From: Chryseobacterium foetidum
Lineage (GTDB): Bacteria; Bacteroidota; Bacteroidia; Flavobacteriales; Weeksellaceae
DNA length: 64,000 bases
Direction of reading: 5' to 3'
Assembly: GCF_025457425.1 (NCBI RefSeq)
Contig: NZ_JAMXIA010000001.1
Location: 2,790,001 to 2,854,000 of the forward strand
Below are positions 48,179 to 56,606 of the stretch, in pieces. Every line of letters begins with the position of its first letter. The stretch's first letter is position 1. The position numbers and the translations under genes are program-made. The notes below the pieces were generated by a model that did no database searches, was not told the origin of the DNA, and saw only the letters and a list, made by a program, of their open reading frames with translations.

Positions 48179-49138
48179 CGGTTTCCAATCTCCGAAAATA
48201 TTTTTAATGGTGTATTCTTTTGCTTCTTTTTTTGTCAGCTGATGTGACCAAGCTACACGGTTTTCAATTTTTCCGCCTTCACCTTTGCTGTTGTATTCTG
48301 CATAATAAGCGGTTTTGTCTTTGTCGGGGAACATTTTATCTCCTTTCCATGGGTTCCAGCCTTCGGGAAGGATATGATTGCCCATTTCTGTGTTAATGAA
48401 AACGGTTCTTGCATAAGGTCTCCAAGGTCTGCCCAAAAATACTTTATTGATGCCTTCTTTTGCAATTAATTTACAGTCAAAAAAGACATAACCAAATTCT
48501 TTGCTTTGATCTGTGGATGCGGCTGTAATGTAAGAATTGGCCAAACTTTTTATCGTACAGTTTTTAAAAACAACCGTTGCCGAACCAAAAATAAAGTCGG
48601 TTGTTCCTTCAATAAAGCAGTTTTCATAGTACTGTCTGCTGTGATTTCCGCCTGTGTAAAGGGTATCCTGACATCCCAGAATATTAGAATTTTTGACGAT
48701 AAAACGGTCACCTTCCACATGTAACGCAACAGCCTGTCCCTGATTGCATGATGAATTTTTTATGGTGAGGTTTGATATTTTCACATCATCAGACATTACC
48801 AAAAGCGTGTACGAGTTGAAGGTCGTCATTTTCTGGTTTAAAGCATCCATTTTGCCTGAATAATCATCGTTGGTGATGATTGTGTTTTCTTTACTCTCAC
48901 CCTGTAAAGTGATTTTATGTTTTGAGGATGGAATAACGATCTTCTCGTGATACGTTCCTGCTTTAATTTTAACCAAAGCTTCAGCTGGCCCGAAATCTCT
49001 GATGGATGTAATGGCCTGTTGAATGGATTTGAACTGGCCGCTGCCGTCCTGCGCCACGGTTACGGTGATGTAGGGATTGCTTTGAGCCAATACAAAATTG
49101 GTTGCTGAAATGATGAGAATTAAAAATAGTTTTTTCAT
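48161..49138 (-). CDS. Pectin methylesterase (CE8), copy 1
   Basis: A 325-residue secreted beta-helix pectinesterase. Signal peptide to about residue 18 (FVLAQ). Catalytic blocks: GQAVALHVEGDRF, GCQDTLYTGGNHSRQYYENCFIEG with the acid/base Asp, TTDFIFGSATVVF with the nucleophile Asp, and LGRPWRPYARTVF with the binding Arg. It demethylates homogalacturonan so that PL1 and GH28 can cut it. A second CE8 is at 58180. Confidence 0.94.
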   Translation of the reverse strand: MKKLFLILIISATNFVLAQSNPYITVTVAQDGSGQFKSIQQAITSIRDFGPAEALVKIKAGTYHEKIVIPSSKHKITLQGESKENTIITNDDYSGKMDALNQKMTTFNSYTLLVMSDDVKISNLTIKNSSCNQGQAVALHVEGDRFIVKNSNILGCQDTLYTGGNHSRQYYENCFIEGTTDFIFGSATVVFKNCTIKSLANSYITAASTDQSKEFGYVFFDCKLIAKEGINKVFLGRPWRPYARTVFINTEMGNHILPEGWNPWKGDKMFPDKDKTAYYAEYNSKGEGGKIENRVAWSHQLTKKEAKEYTIKNIFGDWKPSMSNK

Positions 49139-49170
49139 AAATACATTTTACGATTGATTCTTAATTTTTT

Positions 49171-49321
49171 AACGCAAAGATTTAATTTCTTGCTGTAAAT
49201 GTTTAAGGAGCAAAGGATGCGAACAAGTCGCTTAAGCTTGAAAATAAACATAAGCTTAAAATCAATTTATTGATTATTCTTTGCTCCTTAAATGTTTTCA
49301 ATTTAAATAAATCTTTGCGTT
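49171..49321. repeat. Long inverted repeat, AACGCAAAGATTT family, best copy
   Basis: AACGCAAAGATTT (49171-49183) pairs perfectly with AAATCTTTGCGTT (49309-49321), and TTTAAGGAGCAAAG (49202-49215) pairs perfectly with CTTTGCTCCTTAAA (49279-49292). Inner CTTAAGCTT and AAGCTTAA complete a 151-nt hairpin in the gap between the esterase and pectinesterase genes. Confidence 0.75.
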
Positions 49322-49344
49322 TAAATTTTGCCTAAACCTAAATC

Positions 49345-50247
49345 TTACTTCAAATGTTTGTCTAAAAACTGTAGCGTCAGATTTAAAGTTTCTGTGAACC
49401 AAGGTTCAGCAGACCAGAAGGAGTGCGGTGTGTCTTTGATTTCGTGATATTCTGTGAAAGTTCCGTAGCTTTTTAATTTTTTCATCATGTCATCCCGTCC
49501 TGCATGGAAGCGGGGTTGAGAAGAATTGATGAACAGAGTAGGAGCTGTGTTTTTATCAACGTATTCCAATGGGGAAGCTTCTGTCCAGTTTTTTAGATTA
49601 ACATTTCTGTCGCCGCCCAACCAAAATGCTGCATAAGTGCTTTCTTCTGCTTCGGGATGAATGAAAGATACAATTCCGTCTACATTTACGATAGCTTTGA
49701 TTTTATTTTTTTGCTGAACTCCAACCAAAGTGGCGATTTGAGCTCCTGCAGATTCACCTAAAACAGCAATCTTTTTAGTATCCACAGCATATTTTTTTCT
49801 GTTTTTCTTTAAATATTCAATCGCATTGTTGATGTCATCAATCGCTGCAGGAAATTTTGCAACTTCACTTAAACGATAACTGACAGCTATAGCAACATAA
49901 CCTTTGGAAGCCAATTCCTGAGCCATGTACTTCTCATTTTCTTTACTTCCGGAAATCCAGCCGCCACCGTGAACCAGTGCGATTGCCGGATGTTTTGTGG
50001 ATTTATCGAGAGGGTAGTAGATGTCGGCTTTCAGGGAAAGTCCGTTGACGTTGGAATATTCTACATCTTTATCAATACCGATGTTGGGCGGAACCGGTCT
50101 GTTCAGTGGAGTGATGAACGGATGCTTCTTTTTTAGTTTTTCATAAGTTGCTTCGTTTGTGTAAGGAGTAGCATTCGGCTTTGTCTGACCGAATGCTGTT
50201 GCTCCTACAAAAAAAACAAAAAGAAAATATAGTTTGTAAAAACTCAT
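49345..50247 (-). CDS. Secreted alpha/beta-hydrolase esterase/lipase
   Basis: A 300-residue hydrolase of the hormone-sensitive-lipase/carboxylesterase group. Signal peptide to about residue 21. Oxyanion motif LVHGGGWISG, nucleophile GESAGAQ (S166), a downstream acid region (NTAPTLFINSSQPRFHAGRDD) and histidine in DTPHSFWS. It is unrelated in detail to the esterases at 44542 and 45777. In this locus it probably removes acyl groups from pectic or associated polysaccharide. Confidence 0.85.
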   Translation of the reverse strand: MSFYKLYFLFVFFVGATAFGQTKPNATPYTNEATYEKLKKKHPFITPLNRPVPPNIGIDKDVEYSNVNGLSLKADIYYPLDKSTKHPAIALVHGGGWISGSKENEKYMAQELASKGYVAIAVSYRLSEVAKFPAAIDDINNAIEYLKKNRKKYAVDTKKIAVLGESAGAQIATLVGVQQKNKIKAIVNVDGIVSFIHPEAEESTYAAFWLGGDRNVNLKNWTEASPLEYVDKNTAPTLFINSSQPRFHAGRDDMMKKLKSYGTFTEYHEIKDTPHSFWSAEPWFTETLNLTLQFLDKHLK

Positions 50248-50291
50248 TTTTAAATTAATTTGGTTTTGTTCAACCGCAACTTTTTAGTTTA

Positions 50292-50404
50292 ACCACAAAT
50301 CGCCGGATTCGACGAAGTCAAAAGTCACAAAAGATTCTTGCAGTTTTTTAAGTTTAAAACTTTGAAAATACAAGTTCAAATAAGTTTGATCTAACCACAA
50401 AAGT
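50292..50404. repeat. CCACAAAAG-family repeats, one interrupted by a GC-rich insert
   Basis: AACCACAAA (50292-50300) is separated from AGTCACAAAAG by about 23 nt containing CGCCGGATTCGACGAAGTC, whereas the copy at 6734 reads AACCACAAAAGTCACATAAG without a break. A second CCACAAAAG is at 50396. The rest of the 318-base gap 50248-50565 contains a low-complexity run of AATCTCAAATCTCAAA type (50532-50565) up to the GH28 stop. Confidence 0.5.
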
Positions 50405-50565
50405 TTTTGACACATTAGTTAACTTCAAGTTTAAATGTTTGAGAATATTTTAGAACACATCAGTTGAAAAATTAAAATTTTTCCTGTGCACTGAATTATC
50501 AATCTTAAATTTTGAATTTTGAATGGTGAATCCCGAATCTCAAATCTCAAACGTCAAATCTCAAA

Positions 50566-52227
50566 TTACTTCACCGCATTCTTCGCAATCTCTTTCGAAA
50601 TGCTCAGTTGCTCACCTTTAACGTCTTTTGGAAGTTTTACCGATGTAGTTTTTGCTCCCAGAACTTTGATGGTTGGTTTTTGATCTGATTCCAGTTTTAA
50701 AGTGGAAAGGTCAATATTTTTACTGTTTAAAATCGTTGTACCGGTTCCTTCAGAGTATTTTAATTTTACATTTTTCAGCTGAATTCCGTCTGCGTCAACG
50801 ATGGTTAGACCTTTTTTAGTTTCAAACTGAGAATCTTCAATCACGATATTTTTAAGATTCATTTCTGCCAGACCGAATAAAGTAATCGCTTCATCAGAAT
50901 TAGTTGCTGTGATATTTTTAAAATAAATATTTCTGAAAACCGGCGTTTCTTCCGTTACCGGATATACTTTTTCAGGAGCTTTGTTTCCTTCCGCTTTTTG
51001 TCCGTCTTCCAGAACCGGTGAAGCACCTTCGTAGAACATATTGAAACCAATGGTCTGCGTCGGAATGTTGATCATATCGATGTTTTTGATATAAATATTT
51101 TCAACGACACCACCTCTTCCACGGGTTGTTTTGAAACGGAGACCAATATCTGTTCCGATGAAAGTACAGTCTGAAACATGCATATTTCTCGCCCCACCAG
51201 ACATTTCACTTCCGATTACGAATCCTCCGTGACCGTGATAAACCATGTTGTTTTTGATGATCACGTTTTCAGTTGGCATTCCTCTTTTTCTTCCGTCTTC
51301 ATTTTTCCCTGATTTAATGCAGATCGCATCATCACCAACGTCAAAAGTATTGTCATAGATCAGAACATTTTTACATGATTCCAAATCTACACCGTCACCG
51401 TTTTGAGAATACCAAGGGTTTCTAACGGTTAGATTTCTTAAAATTAGATTGGAAGTCATCAATGGATGAAGATTCCATGCCGGAGAATTCTGGAAAGTAG
51501 GGCCATCCAAAAGAACCTGATCACAACCAACGATGCTCACCATTACCGGACGAAGGAAATCTTTTACAGATTCAAGTTCAGATTTGTTGATTTTATCGGG
51601 AACGTTGAAGCTTGAGCTGCCTTCAAATCCTTTTTTATAGCTTTCTGACGGGTACCATGTTTTACCGTCTTTGGAAACAATTCCGCCTGAAGCAACGAAT
51701 TTTTTCCATTCCACTTCAGAAAGTTTTGATTTCTTTACGGCTCTCCAAGCATCGCCACTTCCGTCGATTACTCCTTTTCCGGTAATGGCAATGTTTTTCG
51801 CATTTCTCGCAGAGATTGGAGACTGACATCGGATGGTATTTAAACCTTCGAAACTCACATCTACCAAAGGATAATCGCTTTTGTCTGTGCTGAAAATAAT
51901 CATGGCACCGTCTTCCACATGAAGATTGATGTTGCTTTGCAAAACGATAGGTCCGGTTAACCAAAGCCCTCTCGGCACAACCAGTTTACCACCACCTTTT
52001 TTCACCAATGCGTCGATTGCTTTTTTGAAAGCTTCTGTGTTTTTTACACTTCCACCTGCAACACCTCCAAAATCTTTGATTGATACGGTATTTGCTGCGA
52101 AAGAAGTTTCCATAACCTTTGGCATTTTAAACTCAATGCCTTTGTAAATATCTGTATTTTGAGCGTAGAATTGTCCTGAAGACATCATTGCCGCGACAAG
52201 ACCTATTATTTTTATTGATTTCTTCAT
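50566..52227 (-). CDS. Polygalacturonase, glycoside hydrolase family 28
   Basis: A 553-residue secreted beta-helix hydrolase. Signal peptide to about residue 22. After IKDFGGVAGG it shows GH28 catalytic motifs in order: NGDGVD (about 277), GDDAICIKSG (about 297), GHGGFVIGSEMSGG (about 330) and RFKTTRGRGG (about 365). It hydrolyses alpha-1,4-galacturonosyl linkages in homogalacturonan, or the rhamnogalacturonan backbone. The C-terminal 150 residues continue the parallel beta-helix. Confidence 0.94.
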   Translation of the reverse strand: MKKSIKIIGLVAAMMSSGQFYAQNTDIYKGIEFKMPKVMETSFAANTVSIKDFGGVAGGSVKNTEAFKKAIDALVKKGGGKLVVPRGLWLTGPIVLQSNINLHVEDGAMIIFSTDKSDYPLVDVSFEGLNTIRCQSPISARNAKNIAITGKGVIDGSGDAWRAVKKSKLSEVEWKKFVASGGIVSKDGKTWYPSESYKKGFEGSSSFNVPDKINKSELESVKDFLRPVMVSIVGCDQVLLDGPTFQNSPAWNLHPLMTSNLILRNLTVRNPWYSQNGDGVDLESCKNVLIYDNTFDVGDDAICIKSGKNEDGRKRGMPTENVIIKNNMVYHGHGGFVIGSEMSGGARNMHVSDCTFIGTDIGLRFKTTRGRGGVVENIYIKNIDMINIPTQTIGFNMFYEGASPVLEDGQKAEGNKAPEKVYPVTEETPVFRNIYFKNITATNSDEAITLFGLAEMNLKNIVIEDSQFETKKGLTIVDADGIQLKNVKLKYSEGTGTTILNSKNIDLSTLKLESDQKPTIKVLGAKTTSVKLPKDVKGEQLSISKEIAKNAVK

Positions 52228-52268
52228 TATATATATTCTTATTTATTTTTCTGTTGATGATTGTGTTT

Positions 52269-52301
52269 AAACCTAAAGAGTTTCGAAAACCCGTTAGGTT
52301 T
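52269..52301. repeat. AAACCTnnnAGGTTT-family palindrome pair
   Basis: A degenerate unit (AAACCTAAAGAGTTT) followed by AAACCCGTTAGGTTT (52287-52301), same layout as 46692-46724. A direct repeat of ATCTGTG units lies at 52385-52410. Confidence 0.5.
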
Positions 52302-52418
52302 GGTGTTTTATTTTTTGTTTCCCAACGATTTCAGCGACTTTCAAAAATTTTATTGAAATTTATATTTCAATTTGATGTGCAATCATCTGTGAAAATCTAT
52401 GAAATCTGTGTGAAATAT

Positions 52419-54059
52419 TTAATTTTTTGTTATTCTGAAATATTCAAAATCTGCGTAGCCACCACGATTTGCTTTCTGCGTGCTTACTGAATATAATCCC
52501 ACTTTGGCACCAATCCATTTTCCGGGTTTCGCCTGGAATGGTTCACCTGCTTTGATGAAATTTTTACCGTTTTCGCTGTAGCTGAACGTGCAAATTCCGT
52601 TCGGCTCGCTGACATTAACTTTAAAATAGGCTTCGTTTGATTTCAATTTTGTTTCAAATAAAACTTTTTCCTCGCCACCTTTTTCAGCCTTTTCCGCTTT
52701 TCTTAACTGAACATAATATCCGTCTGTTTTATTGGTGATGACAATCGATGCGTGATCTATTCCCATTAGTAAAAGTCCGGCAGTTTTTCCTTCTTTAGCA
52801 TCTTCGGGAGTCAATTTAACTTTCGTGGAAGCGACAAAATTCGGTGCTGGAAATTTTTGGGTTAAAAGATTCGGAACGTTCCAAAGGTTTTTATCGTTTT
52901 CTGCCATTTTCATGGAGAATAATCTCAGAAATTTCTGTCCGGGAAGTTTCGATGACCAAACAATGTTTTCGTTGGCGCTCCATTGCCATTGTAAACCTAA
53001 TTTTTCACCATCAAACTCATCCGTTTCAGCTGGAGTTACGACAGGATATGTTTTCCCAACGTTTGGTTTTTTATAAGTTAAAACCGGTTCGCCGATACCA
53101 TTTTTATCGTTGTCGATTCCCATGACAGGCCAGTCTTTTTCCCATTTCATCGGCTGCAAATGCACAATTCTTCCACCTGCATCCACATCCTGAAAATGAT
53201 AGAACCAGTCTTCTCCCGAAGGCGTATCCACCCACGCTCCCTGATGCGGACCGTTGATTTTTGTTTTTCCCTGCTCAAGAACAATTTTGTCTTCGTACGG
53301 ACCGTAAATATTTTTTGATCTTAAAACCAACTGCCATCCTGTGGCAACACCTCCCGCCGGAGCGAAAATGTAGTAGTAGCCGTTTCTTTTGTACATTTTT
53401 GGACCTTCAACGGTAGGATGAGCATCGTGACCATCGAAAATATGAACACCTTTATCTAAAACTTTTGTTCCTTCAGGATTCATTTTATTTAATGACAGCA
53501 AACTTTTCACTCCGGCGCGGCTTCCTGCCCAACCGTGAACTAAATAGGCCTGTCCGTCCTCGTCCCAAAACGGGCATGAATCGATTAAACCTTTTCCTTC
53601 CATTACCAAAACGGGCTCGTCCCATTTTCCAAGCGGATCTTTGGTTTTAACCATGTAAATTCCGAAGTCAGGATCGCCCCAGTAAATGTAAAATTCACCT
53701 TTGTGGAAACGTATTGCGGGAGCCCAAACGGCGTCACCTCTTCTTGGAACGGAAAAATGTTCTTTCGGCAAAACATCCTGAATGGCGTAGTTCACCAATT
53801 TCCAGTTGACCATATCTTTTGAATGAAGAATTGGCAATCCAGGAGCTTCGTTGAAACTTGAAGCGGTCATATAATAATCATCACCAACACGCGTAACGTC
53901 CGGATCTGAATAATCTGCGTATAAGATCGGGTTTCTGTAATTTTTTCCCTGATCGGCAGTCCAGACTTCTGAAACGTAAGGTTTTTCCTGTGCGGTCAAA
54001 TATGTTGATGCAATTGAAAATGCGGTGATTGAAAGTATATTAAAAATTTTGTTTGTCAT
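52419..54059 (-). CDS. Glycoside hydrolase family 43 (arabinofuranosidase/xylosidase type)
   Basis: A 546-residue secreted enzyme. Signal peptide to about residue 23. The five-bladed propeller has the catalytic base in YADYSDPDVTRVGDDYYMTASSF, the pKa-modulating Asp in DSCPFWDEDGQAYLVHGWAG, and the acid Glu in EGPKMYKRNGYYYIFAPAGG (about 218). Residues about 340-546 are the C-terminal beta-sandwich common in GH43 subfamilies. Likely substrates are arabinose or galactose/xylose side chains of rhamnogalacturonan; the subfamily cannot be fixed by eye. Confidence 0.91.
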   Translation of the reverse strand: MTNKIFNILSITAFSIASTYLTAQEKPYVSEVWTADQGKNYRNPILYADYSDPDVTRVGDDYYMTASSFNEAPGLPILHSKDMVNWKLVNYAIQDVLPKEHFSVPRRGDAVWAPAIRFHKGEFYIYWGDPDFGIYMVKTKDPLGKWDEPVLVMEGKGLIDSCPFWDEDGQAYLVHGWAGSRAGVKSLLSLNKMNPEGTKVLDKGVHIFDGHDAHPTVEGPKMYKRNGYYYIFAPAGGVATGWQLVLRSKNIYGPYEDKIVLEQGKTKINGPHQGAWVDTPSGEDWFYHFQDVDAGGRIVHLQPMKWEKDWPVMGIDNDKNGIGEPVLTYKKPNVGKTYPVVTPAETDEFDGEKLGLQWQWSANENIVWSSKLPGQKFLRLFSMKMAENDKNLWNVPNLLTQKFPAPNFVASTKVKLTPEDAKEGKTAGLLLMGIDHASIVITNKTDGYYVQLRKAEKAEKGGEEKVLFETKLKSNEAYFKVNVSEPNGICTFSYSENGKNFIKAGEPFQAKPGKWIGAKVGLYSVSTQKANRGGYADFEYFRITKN

Positions 54060-54113
54060 AAAATCAGATTTTTGATCTGGTTTGTGTGATGTTTAGGATG
54101 AAAATATTTTTTT

Positions 54114-54271
54114 ACCATTAAGGATTTAAGAAAATACTAAATGTTTTATTTAAGAATCAATAAATTGATTTTGATTAAGATTATTAAGGATTGTGCTTAA
54201 ACAATTAGCTTAATAAAATTTTAGATTTTTAACTTAAAAAAACTTAACCATTTAATAATCTTAATGTTTTA
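54114..54271. repeat. Long imperfect inverted repeat, ACCATTAAGG family
   Basis: ACCATTAAGGAT (54114) faces ATCTTAATGTT (54257), with inner TTAAGATTATTAAGG against CCATTTAATAATCTTAA. It fills the 216-base gap between the GH43 and GH105 genes and is related to 8413-8538. Confidence 0.55.
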
Positions 54272-54275
54272 AATA

Positions 54276-55535
54276 TTATTTTTCAAATTCCAAACTTGCC
54301 AAAATAAACGGTCCTGTTCCTTTTCCGTCATTCGAACGGATTTCTTCATTCACGTAGTATTCGTAAGAACCGTCTCTGTAAGGTTTTCCTCCCAAACCGG
54401 CAACAGCACAACATTTATTTAAATTCACAACGCCATTTTCATCAACTGTGATTAGATTTTTGATGATTCCGTCGTAACCTTTTTTAGCGGCGGTTTTGTA
54501 TGATTTAGGCAAATACCCTTTGTTTACAGACTTTATCATTGTGTACACAAACATGGCTGAAGCCGTTGCTTCTTCATAGTTTCCGTTTGCCAATGGCTTA
54601 TCCAAAACCTGATACCAAAGTCCTGATTTTTTATCCTGATATTTGATAACTGCGTCAGAATACGACTTGATGTAAGAAATAATTCTCGCTCTTCCCGGAT
54701 GGTCTTTCGGTAAATAATCCAAAACGTCTACCATCGCCATTCCGTACCAGCCCATGGCTCTTCCCCAGAAATTCGGCGAAAGTCCGGTTTGTTTATCTGC
54801 CCATGCCTGTTCTTTGCTCTCATCCCATGCGTGGTAAAGTAATCCTGTTTTTTTGTCTAAAAGATTTTTCTGAACAGAATCAAACTGCATCACGATATCG
54901 TCATACGCTTTCTGAGCGTCGGCACCTTTTACGAAATCTTTCGTATAATGCGTATAGAAAGGCATTCCCATGTACAAACCATCCAGCCAAACCTGATAAG
55001 GATAGATTTTTTTGTGCCAGAAAGAACCTTCATTTGTTCTCGGCTGTCCGTCGATTTGCAAACGTAAAGTTTGAAGTGCTTTCAGATACTTGTCTTTTTT
55101 CTCTTTTTCGTAAAGATAAAGCAATACGTTTCCACTGTTCAACATATCGATGTTGTACTTGTCAAGGTCGTAGGTTACGATGGTACCGTCATCTTTAATC
55201 AAAGTTTCGCCGAAACCGCTGATGTAATCGTAGTATTCTTTTTTGCCTGTTTTAATGTAAAGCTGCTCAGCTCCGTCCAAAACAATTGCTGAAGGGTAGG
55301 TCCATTTCGGACTTTTGCTGAAATCAAGCATCCAAGCTTCAGGGAAACGCTGCATTTCAGAAAGCATCATTCTCTCTGACCATTTCAGGTTGGTAGGAAC
55401 TACTTTTCCGGATTTTGCAGTTTGCGTAGTAACTTTTGCAGCCGTTGCCGTTTTTGTCTGTGCACAGGCAAGGAACATTCCCGAGCCTAAAACCGCAACA
55501 GCGTATATTTTTAATTTTTGATTAATAAAACTCAT
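54276..55535 (-). CDS. Unsaturated rhamnogalacturonyl/glucuronyl hydrolase (GH105)
   Basis: A 419-residue lipoprotein (signal ending MFLAC, Cys24). It shows the (alpha/alpha)6 barrel of the YteR/YesR family: LYKTGKKEYYDY-type helix (here LYIKTGKKEYYDY), YPYQVWLDGLYMGMPFYTHY with catalytic D185, LLYHAWDESKEQAWADKQTGLSPNFWGRAMGWYGMAMVDVL, and ATASAMFVYTMIKSVNKGYL. It hydrates and removes the unsaturated uronic acid left at the non-reducing end by pectin or rhamnogalacturonan lyases. Confidence 0.94.
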   Translation of the reverse strand: MSFINQKLKIYAVAVLGSGMFLACAQTKTATAAKVTTQTAKSGKVVPTNLKWSERMMLSEMQRFPEAWMLDFSKSPKWTYPSAIVLDGAEQLYIKTGKKEYYDYISGFGETLIKDDGTIVTYDLDKYNIDMLNSGNVLLYLYEKEKKDKYLKALQTLRLQIDGQPRTNEGSFWHKKIYPYQVWLDGLYMGMPFYTHYTKDFVKGADAQKAYDDIVMQFDSVQKNLLDKKTGLLYHAWDESKEQAWADKQTGLSPNFWGRAMGWYGMAMVDVLDYLPKDHPGRARIISYIKSYSDAVIKYQDKKSGLWYQVLDKPLANGNYEEATASAMFVYTMIKSVNKGYLPKSYKTAAKKGYDGIIKNLITVDENGVVNLNKCCAVAGLGGKPYRDGSYEYYVNEEIRSNDGKGTGPFILASLEFEK

Positions 55536-55547
55536 TATAAGTCAATT

Positions 55548-56558
55548 TTAAAGTTGATTGTTATTATCTAAAATTTCTAGTTTTTTATCTAAATCTTTGT
55601 AAAATTCTTCTTCGGTTTTTATTCCGTTGGGTTCCTGCGACCACGCTCCCATAAAGTAATACGAAACATTTTTGGTCTTTTTGAAAACCACAACGTGAGT
55701 CGATTTTGTTTTTACAATTTTATCTAAATTTCCGATAGGGTAGAAGATCACCATTCCCAGATTGTCTTCTTTTTTAGCCAAAGTCTGCGTTCCGTACGTT
55801 GCAATATAACCCCATTTTTTGTTTTTACTAACCGCCTCTTTCATGGGAATATCTTTGAACGCGACAATTCCGGTGCATAATCCTGAAATGGTTTCATTTA
55901 AATTCAAATCAACCTTCACAAAACGGTCTCTGTTAAAAATCGTCAGTTTGGATTGAAGATCAACTGCTTTTCCCCACGTTTTCCAGCCTTTATAGTCGAT
56001 GGTTGCGAAAGATTTATCGTTTTCATTAAAAACTTTTGCGGTTGTAGTTTTTACGGTTTTAAAAGTTTCGACAAAATCATTCTGCTCGTCATATCTTCCG
56101 TAAGAACCAACACCGATGGTACGGCCAGATTTCAGAATATCCTGTCCCCAGGGCGCATCGTGATGATACGTTTCAAAACCGTCCTGTCCGACTTCCGGCA
56201 AAACCAACGTATTCACTTTTTTACCAAAAATATCTGTGGCATTTCTCCAGTCTAAATATAATCTGTAGCCGATTTGATTGTTTTCCAAACCTATTCCTTC
56301 GTATCTGATGTAGTAAGAATGGTCAGTGTGTTCAGCAGGAAGCTGTAATTCGTTAACATTTTTGAAAGTTCCGCCAAGGTACTCGTTGCCTTGCCATTTT
56401 CCGCCGTCTTTTATAGATAATTCTGCGTAGGAGAAAGGAGCTTTAGGGTTTTTACGGATTTTCTCAATCGCATTTTTTTGTGCGAAAGATGGACCGGCTG
56501 CAAAAACAGCCCCCGCGAGTATAAGTTTGAATATGTTTGATCTTAATTTTTCTGACAT
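55548..56558 (-). CDS. DUF4861 protein of the pectin locus, second copy
   Basis: A 336-residue secreted protein with signal peptide (ILAGAVFAAGPSFAQ). The domain includes FSYAELSIKDGGKWQGNEYLGGTFKNV, HSYYIRYEGIGLENNQIGYRLYLDWRNATDIFGKK, and GYETYHHDAPWGQDIL-type segment (here GFETYHHDAPWGQDILKSGRTIGVGSYG). It is distantly related to 37766-38950. It is 12 bases upstream of the GH105 gene, suggesting a linked role on unsaturated rhamnogalacturonan products; the reaction is unknown. Confidence 0.82.
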   Translation of the reverse strand: MSEKLRSNIFKLILAGAVFAAGPSFAQKNAIEKIRKNPKAPFSYAELSIKDGGKWQGNEYLGGTFKNVNELQLPAEHTDHSYYIRYEGIGLENNQIGYRLYLDWRNATDIFGKKVNTLVLPEVGQDGFETYHHDAPWGQDILKSGRTIGVGSYGRYDEQNDFVETFKTVKTTTAKVFNENDKSFATIDYKGWKTWGKAVDLQSKLTIFNRDRFVKVDLNLNETISGLCTGIVAFKDIPMKEAVSKNKKWGYIATYGTQTLAKKEDNLGMVIFYPIGNLDKIVKTKSTHVVVFKKTKNVSYYFMGAWSQEPNGIKTEEEFYKDLDKKLEILDNNNQL

Positions 56559-56606
56559 AATACTTTCGTTTTAGATAACCATTTGCTCAAAAAGTTCAGT
56601 GACTTT

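Noticed and set aside
48161..49138. C-terminal frameshift in the pectinesterase to explain the shared SMSNK ending
   Set aside because: The frame is continuous and the core beta-helix motifs are complete; the shared ending comes from the dispersed repeat.
52188..52490. A hydrophobic 100-codon plus-strand frame between GH28 and GH43
   Set aside because: It overlaps both flanking genes and a palindromic repeat, and the hydrophobic run arises from A/T-rich DNA.
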